Source of the DNA: Neospora caninum Liverpool
Taxonomy: Eukaryota > Apicomplexa > Conoidasida > Eucoccidiorida > Sarcocystidae
Reading direction: 5' to 3'
DNA: 64,000 nt
Assembly (NCBI RefSeq): GCF_000208865.1
Contig: NC_018394.1
Span: forward strand, 4,467,797-4,531,796
Shown here piece after piece: positions 55,933 to 64,000 of the stretch; positions within the stretch are counted from its first letter, which is position 1; the number at the start of each line of letters is the position of its first letter. The notes under the pieces were generated by a model, which was not told the origin of the DNA, ran no database searches, and worked only from the letters and a program-made list of their open reading frames with translations. Position numbers and translations under genes: made by a program.

Positions 55933-58900
55933 CTAGCTGCCGTCACGCTTTTTCAACCTGCTGAAAAATCCTTTTCCTTTGCCCGCCTTGGCTCCGGATT
56001 TTGACAGGGGAGCAGCTGAAGTAGGCTGAGAAGATATCTGACCCACTGAGTAGGCCCTGGCGAGCGGTGGATGGCTTCCCTCATCGTCAGAGCTCCGGGA
56101 TGGAAGCGGACGAAGACTAGCCGATTTTATGTGGGTGAGCACGCCTGGTGCGAGACTTTGGTCATGATACCGGTGGTCACTCGAATAACCCATGGTGAGG
56201 TCTTCACTTGAGTCAATATCATATTCGTTAAGGCTGCCGTTACTGACGGCCGGCGACGGTGTAGCTGGGATGAACATGTATTCATCTTCCCCATCCCATG
56301 CATTTCTACCAGGGCGGCGCCCCGGACTCGGGAGATGATGTGAAGCCACCCCTGGTCCTGTGGATGGCGTGTGACGTGCTCCATCAGAAGCTGGCGTGGG
56401 AGGGGTTTCTGCAGGCGGCGCGGCCCCAGGCTGCTGCTGAGCGCGCTCACCCCTCGAAAGCAGGCCGCGGAACAACGGCGCACCCTGCGGCAGCCACGCA
56501 TACAGCAAAAGAAGTCAACGCTCCACGGGAGTGGCAGATGGGGGGGGGGGGGGGGGGTACGGACACCCTTGCACTTTAGGGGCTTGCTGTTCGGCTAGCT
56601 TACAGAGCGTAGGCACTCTGCGTAGATCCGCGCGTGACGCACAGCTGTTCGACTTCCCTCGACTGTCTGCAGGGGGCCTAGTCTTTCAGTCTACAGGAAT
56701 CATCTGCCACGGAATGCGTTATATGAACGACAGACCGGCAGCACCTGGACAAAGGCGCAAGACTTCCCCACCGACTCTTCAACACTTCAACACCCCCCGA
56801 CACACGGGACAGCAAGGACTGACTACTCCGCTTCAATTTCTAAGGCTGGCCCAGGACAGAAGAGAATGCCTCTTCTTTCCAACACCACCATTCCCTCTTA
56901 AAATCCCGTAGACTGCTAGGCACTCGTAAAAACTCTGTCCACTTCAGCACTCTGCCTTGTTCGAGAGACAGGCACTCTGTTCAGCGCAGAGGGACCACGA
57001 TGCAGACAAGCGGCCAGTGCACAGCGGACCGGCATTGTGTTCGGGTGTACAGACTCGACACGAGCAGTGAGGCGTCGCTCTGTCCTCGCGCCCGTAAAAC
57101 ACACACCCCAAAAGGAACACGGGCTGCCGAAAAGAGGCGCATCGAAGCACGCACGGCCACCTGCCGTTTCGTTCCCTCAGGAACATCGCCCCGGTTTGGC
57201 CACACAACCCCCTGTTGCAAATGCGTCCTCTGTTCTGCTACATGACTGCACTTTGAAGAGGTGGACTGTCTGTAGCAGAACAGAACACTTACGACCTGAA
57301 GAACATCACAAAGACCACAACCAATACATGTGCTACCGCCATCCAGGGCGACCGACACATACAATGGCCACGACAGGCCAGCTGTTGTGCAAGATCGAAG
57401 GGAACGAAGAAGCCCGTCGGGAACGAAAAAAACTGCCGTGAAGCTCTTTCAACAGCCACACACAAGCTTTGCTCGGGGCACTGTTTAAGGGCCGGTTTCC
57501 TCGCAAATCCAACGTCTCTGTCCGCAAATTGGTTCTGCAACATCGCGTTGCCGTGGAAGAAACCAGACGTGTGCACATACGGCTAACGGCACACAGGAGG
57601 GTCCGGGCAATCGTGAAGAAACGACTCTTGGACCAGGTGCTCTTCAAAAGTAAGTGCGCGTCGGCACTCCCTTTTTTTGCTCCACAGGGAAGGCCATTCA
57701 CGAAGTGGGTACGGTCTCTCTCGACCCCTACGCAGATCTTCGGCATCGCTCATCCACAGAAAAAATCGACATTTCCACTCAGTGACAGCACGACAGACCG
57801 AAAACCACTTGGTTCGGCACCGCAGCCTATGCCAGCCTGCGTTGCAGGTCGCTTCCCGAAGCAACGTCCCTTTTGTACAGAACAAACATTCGATGCGACT
57901 GCAAGGCGACAAAGATTTCCTTCACCGGAGAACGTACCAACTGGACGCCGGAAACAAAGAAACCAACCCGTCACGTTGTCCTCGTCCAAACGCCGGCTAC
58001 ATGGTCGCTTGGCGAAGGCACCCAAAAAAGGTGTATACAGCCTCACACCCAGAGTGCTACGTAAAAAACAGATAGCATCCAGCGACAAAGGCAAATCGAT
58101 GGATTCTACATCGACGCTGGAAGTCTGTAGATGGATGAAAGGGGAGTCCGACAGCTCGGCGACCGGACACGAAAACACAAATGAACGCTCTTCTTTCTTC
58201 ACTCTCTCCAGGAGTGATTTCAGAGTAACAAATAACGGAGCTCTCGACCGGCTACCGCTAAGCTGACGCGCTGCAGACTCACCACCTATATTCAAGGGCA
58301 CAGAGAGGACCCAACACTTGTTCTACCTTGAGTCGTCAGCACGGAATTTGCGCACCCCCGAAACCCCATGTTCCTCACATATTTGAGTTTCTGGTCCCTC
58401 CACGCACCCTAGTACCTAAAGAAACATATTAGTCTATGTGCCCACAGAGCCCTGTATAATCTACATGGAGGATTTTACGTATATTCATGCCAGCATGAAA
58501 GCGTCGGTGTGCATAGGGTGTCCTCGTGATCTCTTTAACTAGGAAAGGTTTCGTGACGTGATACCCGCCACCCGGGCGCAACAGGACCAGGCCGCCACGA
58601 CCAAGAGCCCAGACACGGAAGATTTCAGTTTCCCTGTTTATCTACGTTGGCACGGACGTGTCCGACGTAACGTTCTTGTTATTAATTGCTCGAGACTTAC
58701 AGCCTGAGAGTGAGGGCAGCGCGTGCGCATACCAGGGAATTCGACTTTCACCCTGTCGGACGCAATCCGTTTCCCACGCATCTGGCCCTCTTTCCTTTTC
58801 CGCAGGAAAGACTTTTCGCGAAGAACCTGAACGCGGAAAATAGCGTGGCGGAAACCTCCCACGCTCCCCCTGCAGACCCTCAACAGCTTCTGGCCTTCTG

Positions 58901-61900
58901 AGGAAATGAAACATGGACGTTTCTCTCTTTCTGAACGCCTCCAGGGAACTCACCGCCTGACGATTCCCAACACGCAGAAGTACCGAAAAAATCTTTGTCA
59001 TACATGCACGCGAAACTCCCGGGCGGGTTCTCCTTACACGCACGTGTTTTTGGCTACGCCTCCAGACCTCGGGCTTCCACACCTCCCAGTTGCCCAAAGA
59101 CATCTCTTTCACGGGTTGGGGCTCCACAGACGCACTCCAGACGCTACATAATGATGTTTGCCTACGCGGAAGGCGGTTCGCGAATTTTCACTTTTCGTTT
59201 TCCGAAGCCGTCAGTTCGACCTTCCTGCATACACTTCTTCATATCTGCACACTAGACGCGCTTTCCTCGTGACCAGAATCGTGGCCATGCAAGTCTCCGA
59301 TCTGGATCCTTTTTCCGGGTTTGCTGCTGAGAGACACTCGGGAGACTTACCACAGTGGCAACCTGAAGAAAAGAAAGAGGTGGGACCACGACACGCCATA
59401 GCCCCTCGTGTTTGATGAGCTCTGAAAACGGGGCAGCGTTCGACTCGCTCCAAAGGGGCATGCACACAGAGAAGGTGGGCACAGACGTCCTCGCGTCTGG
59501 ATAGGTCTGGGCCACTGCACGCTCGTCCTTCTTTTATATGGAGGCAAATCGCGACAAGGCGCAGGTCTACACATGGGTGATTCTGAAATGAGACCCCAGA
59601 CATGCCCGCTGTCGCGCCGCTAGCTCTGTTTTTGCACGGCCTTGCAGCGAGAAATGAAACAGCTTTTAAGGTCGGCAGAACAGGTAACCTCCCGGGAGGG
59701 TCAGTCCTCCCCGCCGTTAGCCTTTCTTCTCTCACCGACTGCCAGGGTATCTGCATGAACACCAGCAAAAACCAGAGCAGAAAAAAGCATCCGGCAGACA
59801 GTCCCTACAGTCGGCAGAGCAACAAGACCGTTGGAAACGGAGTTGAAAGGACAACCAGAGAGAAGCATGAACGAACAAACCTCGACAGATGCAGCTCTCC
59901 AGAGAACGTCATTGAACACCACGGTTGGTTTGCGCATTACCGAAGAAATCCGCGCTCTTGCTCAGGCGCGCCAATGTGAAGCGAGAGGCGTGGGGCAGCT
60001 AAGCAAATGTCCAACTCGGGGAAAGCGTGGTGAAGAAGACATACAGGCAAAGAACAACATCTACCTCTATTTATCAGGACGGACACGAGTAACACCTTCC
60101 ACCCGGAGAGACACACGATCCCAAAAAAAAGCGGGCCACAGGAGAGAAAGGCAAGGCAGCGAACCAGAAATACACGACCGATGTTGCAGAGAGAGGGAAC
60201 GCCTACCTTATCTAGCACAGATTCAGTCTCCGCCGCCTGAGAACAATTACGAACACGCACTCAACAAGCAGGGATTAGGCATGGTCCTTGACACGTCCAC
60301 AGCTCACACGAGCTAAAAAATACCCGACCAGAACCCCACACCGATGTCAGCTAACGCCAATCCTGAACCGTTCTCTCTGGCTGAAAGCGCCGAAAGCGCC
60401 GCCGTATAAACCAACCTAGGTAAAGATCCACATACCTTGGGCGTCTGAGGTTCGAAGCAGACACAGATCCACACGGATACACAATGGGGCACATTGTCTC
60501 ATCTGTTAGCTAGCAATGATCCAGAACCCCGTCCTCTCTAGATGAAAGCAACGAACCCATTCCCCGTATAAAACAAGCTCGTTATAACACTACGTACCTC
60601 GGGCACCTGATTGTCGAAACAGACACACATCCACACGGATACACAATGTGACACACCATGATAGAGCATAGCTAACGACAATCCAAAATCCTTCTTCTAT
60701 GTGGACACAGCCAATGCTTCTTCGTTCGACACAGCTAGTTAAAGCATCACATACCTTGGGCGTCTGAAGTGCGAAACAGACACAGATCCACACGGATACG
60801 CAATGGGGCACATTGTCTCATCTGTTAGCTAGCAATGATCCAGAACCCCGTCCTCTCTAGATGAAAGCAACGAACCCATTCCCCGTATAAAACAAGCTCG
60901 TTATAACACTACGTACCTCGGGCACCTGATTGTCGAAACAGACACACATCCACACGGATACACAATGTGACACACCATGATAGAGCATAGCTAACGACAA
61001 TCCAAAATCCTTCTTCTATGTGGACACAGCCAATGCTTCTTCGTTCGACACAGCTAGGTAAAGCATCACATACCTTGGGCGTCTGAAGTGCGAAACAGAC
61101 ACAGATCCACACGGATACGCAATGGGATACATTGTCTCATCTGTTAGCTAGCAATGATCCAGAACCCCGTCCTCTCTAGATGAAAGCAACGAACCCATTC
61201 CCCGTATAAAACAAGCTCGTTATAACACTACGTACCTCGGGCACCTGATTGTCGAAACAGACACACATCCACACGGATACACAATGTGACACACCATGAT
61301 AGAGCATAGCTAACGACAATCCAAAATCCTTCTTCTATGTGGACACAGCCAATGCTTCTTCGTTCGACACAGCTAGTTAAAGCATCACATACCTTGGGCG
61401 TCTGGAGTTCGAAACAGACACAAATTCATGCGGATACACCATGGGCCATAGTGTCGGGAGGCTCTAGCTGACCGGGGCAGCGTCGGAAGCTATCTTCTGC
61501 TTGAGGTTTCTTCGCAACGTTTTGTTTGTGCACGAGTGTGTTGCGTCTTACCGGGGGGACGATATGGGGAGGGCTGGCGGGGGTGTCCTGCGGAAGAGCA
61601 CAGACACTCCAGGTAGCAGGGGGATACACTCCGCAGGGAAGGGGGAGAGTCTATTTTAGAATACGACACAGGAGAGGCAACGCGTATCGCTTCGCTGAGG
61701 GAGCAAAAAGTATCGTTTTTCAGTTCAGGAAGACAGGCAGAGAGAAGGGAGACGTACAGGCTGCGTCGCTGTGTGCGGCTGCAGAGACCAGCCACAACGA
61801 AGGAAACGAGGGTTATTGGTGACAAAGCCTCGAAGAAAAGAATGCTGGACGTACTTTGTGGACCGGCTCCGGCTAACGTACAACGATGCCCCCAAAGACT

Positions 61901-63257
61901 TCAACGTGTTCTCGCAGCTGCGGCAGAACGAGAATCCGCACATTTTTGAACACGCAATGAAACACCTGCAATTCTTTGTTCAGGCATAGAAAAAGGACGG
62001 AAGCCGTCTTTTGGTCCATTGTGCATGCGTTGAACTCCGGAGAACACACACACACACAAGACGCAGACAGAGCCCAGAGACCCGCTGTCTCTTCATCCAT
62101 GCAACAAACTCCAACAGTTCGCAGCGCTCGCCACAGGGACAAGCGACGACGAGCGGATGCCATAGAAAGGCAGTTTCGCCCGCACCAGCCGTTGTCTCTC
62201 CATTCGTTGTGGAAATTCGACCTTCTGGAAACTGCAGTGACTTACAAGCGTTGCGTACTGACAAGAGAAACAGGAAGCGGCGGGGGAAGAATCCGTGGGG
62301 GAACACGCCAGAAACAAAAGTGCCTGTCAACTTACAACGGCCCTTGCCGCCGTGTCGTCGCTCGTCGTTTCTGCTTCCCGCGTAGTTTCGTGGGGTATTC
62401 CTGCGGCTCATGTCAGCCTCATTCGTACGCGAGAGGTCCCACGTGCTTGTCGCTGTCTTGTCTCGACGCTGTGTCTGTGTCTCTGTCTCCCTGGCTACAC
62501 CGCATCTCCTACCTGTGCTCGCCCCTCTGTTCCACTGCTCCACCAACACGTCCCACCCTTCTTTCGACAGCAAGCAGAGACTTACGAAGACTGCGACGGC
62601 GATCCCCACGCCAGCGATGGTGAGGCCAAGAACAAGGGGTGTAACGTCCTGAGAACATCACAAGACAACAACGCGAGCGTGAAGACAGGGAGCAGCTCAG
62701 TCTTCATAGTCGCTTGCAGAGAAGCCGAAGGGCCTGCCTTGGGGTATGCGTTGCCTCTACCGCCTCAGGCGCGGACACTGCCGCATCCGCACGCGCCTCG
62801 AACAACTCAAGCTGTAAGGTCTGCCTGCTTACATCCCTCTTTGGCCGCTGTGGAACAAGAAACACAGAAGAGAGGCGAACGGACATAAGCGCGTTCGCCT
62901 TCCGAAGAACCTACGATCCCCACACGTCACTCGCATCCCTGCTCCAGAAACCGCGCGCTGGAACTTTCGTTCGGTCCCCTCGCGCAGCCGCCTCCGCGTC
63001 TGGCTCAACACCGCGCCCCAGCGTTTGCGCACACCCAACAGGCCTGTGCACTGCCCTTGCTGCGGGGCGGGGTTGCAACGCGCTGTTCCGTGTTACGGAA
63101 AGACAGCCCCCGCGGCTGAAGCGCGCCGCTTCGCTCTGCCACGAAAGTAGCAGCCGAGAACGCGAAAAAGCTACAGCCACACGACTCGGCAGAAAACGCT
63201 GCGCCACACGCGAATCTCTCCAGAGAGCCTTACGGGGGGAGGCCGCTCTACGCGGAG
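55933..63257 (-). CDS. Candidate micro-exon gene encoding a membrane protein with TPK/VPE repeat
   Basis: Terminal exon 56484-55933 (184 codons; PETPP-like Pro/Ser region, DEYMFIPATPSP, ending FFSRLKKRDGS) follows acceptor GCTGCCGCAG. Upstream on the minus strand are short segments between splice consensus sites: 63257-63234 (LRVERPPP); 62847-62761 (RPKRDVSRQTLQL to SAPEA, strong TTGTTCCACAG acceptor); 62648-62586 (TM segment LVLGLTIAGVGIAVAVF, TTCTCAG...GTAAGTC); 62400-62336 (basic tail EYPTKLRGKQKRRATTRRQG); 62257-62246 (12 nt); 61917-61882 (LREHVEVFGGIV); 61778-61758 (PHTATQP); 61587-61552 (DTPASPPHIVPP); seven 9-nt exons 61401-60436; 60236-60207 (AAETESVLDK); 59750-59736 (IPWQS); 59362-59351 (VATV); and four 3-nt candidates. 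Nearly all are multiples of three. The 62336-62400/62246 pair leaves phase 2, so at least one boundary there is wrong or skipped. The 5' end may lie beyond 63.3 kb or outside the window. Topology would be single-pass with a basic and Pro-rich cytosolic side. Confidence 0.4.
56540..56557. repeat. G18 homopolymer (C18 on the coding strand)
   Basis: Eighteen consecutive G. On the minus strand this is a C tract about 55 nt upstream of the terminal-exon acceptor at 56485, so it lies in the pyrimidine-rich part of the last intron. Confidence 0.95.
60431..61401 (-). repeat. 319-bp dimeric tandem repeat carrying 9-nt micro-exons
   Basis: The landmark CATACCTTGGGCG recurs at 60431, 60750, 61069 and 61388, exactly 319 bp apart. 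Within each unit a diverged half-unit starts CGTACCTCGGGCA at 60593, 60912 and 61231 (162 + 157 bp). Both half-units share TCCACACGGATAC and a downstream AGC(A)TAGCTAAC-like block. On the minus strand every half-unit has a pyrimidine-rich acceptor, 9 nt, then a donor: CAG|ACGCCCAAG|GTATGTG or CAG|GTGCCCGAG|GTACGTAG. Unit 1 and unit 2 are nearly identical, so the dimer duplicated recently; the two halves are older. Confidence 0.9.
60436..60444 (-). other. Candidate 9-nt micro-exon (Thr-Pro-Lys), most 3' copy
   Basis: ACGCCCAAG between GAACCTCAG and GTATGTGG. Further Thr-Pro-Lys copies lie at 60755-60763, 61074-61082 and 61393-61401; Val-Pro-Glu copies (GTGCCCGAG) lie at 60598-60606, 60917-60925 and 61236-61244. 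The resulting introns are 153 and 148 nt alternately. Read in order on the minus strand, the exons give TPK-VPE-TPK-VPE-TPK-VPE-TPK. Confidence 0.45.
62586..62648 (-). other. Candidate exon encoding a transmembrane helix
   Basis: 63 nt between GATGTTCTCAG and GTAAGTCTC. In phase 0 it encodes Asp-Val-Thr-Pro followed by LVLGLTIAGVGIAVAVF, a full-length Gly-rich membrane helix; the other two phases give non-hydrophobic Pro/His/Arg text. This phase choice supports the phase-0 reading of the gene model. Confidence 0.5.
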
Positions 63258-64000
63258 CTGTCGAAGACACACATGGGCAAAAGGAGACGACCCCCCCAAG
63301 GCGATGCAGGCACGACCCGCACCGAGTCGAGAGCACGTGCGCGACGCGGTGAAGTGGTCGCATGGACCGCGAAAGTCGAAGGGAGTCCGTCTTTGCCGAG
63401 GTGAGGAGCAGATTTCATGGTGCGGAGAGCCCCGTCAGCCAGGACGCCCTGTTACCCGTGCTGCATGCAGTCCTCCCGGTCTCTACTCTCTAGACGACGA
63501 CACACGCCGGCACGCGTAGACGCGAAGATGAACGGCTACCACCAAAGATGTGCTACGCGTTCCGAAGAACATCGACTCTCTGTCGAGAGGGGGAAAATGC
63601 GACAGTCGCGGGCGTGAGTGCAGGACACAGGTGAGCAGGGGACAATGGCCTTGCAAAGAGGCGTTTCGTTCACGAGGCGACGCAAAGAACCTAGCGCCTT
63701 TGCAAGAGAGGACGACAGACCCAGGGCGTTCACGAAGCACCGACCCTGTTGTTGCCGCTTCGTGAAGGCCCCCGACGGCCTGCTTTCCGTCAACTCACCA
63801 CCTCAGACCTGGAGACAAAGAGGCCAACGCTCCGAGAAGCTCTGTACTTGGGGAGAGCGTACCGCGCCGCGATATACGGGAGATGCCAGAAATGAAAGCG
63901 ACGCTGATTCTCGGGGGAAGTCTTCCGAGTTTAGTGGGCCCCAACATTCACTTGTAGTCTACGTAGGAACAGGACTCTGGACACCGGGAATGCATGGAGC
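63258..64000. other. Right-edge sequence, possible 5' part of the micro-exon gene
   Basis: No long frame. On the minus strand there are further acceptor-donor pairs, for example TTTGTCTCCAG at 63811-63821 followed within 10 nt by a GTGAGTTG donor, and TCTCGACAG near 63575. I could not assemble them into a phase-consistent 5' end. No signal-peptide-like start was found. Confidence 0.25.

Noticed and set aside
57469..58266. 265-codon plus-strand frame
   Set aside because: Lys/Arg/Ser-rich and motif-free; it overlaps antisense the introns of the minus-strand micro-exon model, where the 58283-58285 and 57293-57295 sites flank it.
60460..60475. GGTTCGAAGC resembling a tRNA T-arm box B
   Set aside because: No acceptor or anticodon stem around it, and the sequence varies between repeat copies; it is part of the 319-bp unit.
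62041..62060. CACACACACACA tract as a microsatellite of interest
   Set aside because: Only about six dinucleotides long, inside an intron, with no further structure.

Overview
The window looks like nuclear chromosomal DNA from a cyst-forming coccidian apicomplexan, most likely Toxoplasma gondii or a close relative. Reasons: balanced base composition; large Ser/Arg/Glu low-complexity insertions inside otherwise conserved eukaryotic domains; spliceosomal introns of 150-800 nt; start codons in an AAAATGG-like context; multi-kb gaps between genes; TA and homopolymer microsatellites; TGCATGCA motifs; and an ApiAT-type transporter, a family restricted to apicomplexans. I saw no tRNA or rRNA genes, no transposon and no CRISPR. 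Gene names rest on motif reading by eye. Exon limits come from splice consensus and phase agreement.

Layout: (1) 1-2.1 kb, minus: 5' part of a FolD-like folate enzyme running off the left edge. (2) 4.5-10.1 kb, plus: a long Ser-rich disordered protein, then a two-exon single-pass membrane protein, 340 bp apart and possibly one gene. (3) 13.0-18.8 kb, plus: a three-exon SMYD-type MYND-SET lysine methyltransferase whose domains are spread over 1433 residues. (4) 18.8-22.1 kb: non-coding, with TA microsatellites and a striking ATCAAG-based tandem repeat. (5) 22.1-23.8 kb, minus: a low-complexity protein. (6) 25.9-26.7 kb, plus: a candidate small two-exon gene, convergent with (7) 27.0-28.0 kb, minus: a secreted two-TM protein resembling dense-granule proteins. 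(8) 31.7-35.2 kb, plus: WDR70 orthologue, two exons. (9) 38.2-42.0 kb, minus: long coiled-coil protein, two exons. (10) 45.9-47.7 kb, plus: EME1/MMS4-like structure-specific endonuclease partner. (11) 50.7-52.3 kb, minus: ApiAT/major-facilitator transporter, two exons. (12) 53.4-64 kb, minus: a region with almost no long ORFs but many short segments bounded by good splice sites.

Region 12 is the unusual part. A 319-bp dimeric tandem repeat (60.43-61.40 kb) carries seven perfectly spaced 9-nt candidate micro-exons that would encode alternating Thr-Pro-Lys and Val-Pro-Glu. They lie between a 36-nt Pro-rich candidate exon, a transmembrane candidate exon and a 184-codon terminal exon. Four sites in the same gene look like 3-nt exons (AG-NNN-GTRAGT). 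If expressed, this would be a micro-exon gene whose coding length varies by duplication of whole intron-exon units.

The genes do not form a pathway. They are typical of eukaryotic chromosomal neighbourhoods: chromatin and DNA-repair functions (SMYD, WDR70, EME1-like), metabolism (FolD), nutrient uptake (ApiAT), and parasite-specific membrane or disordered proteins.
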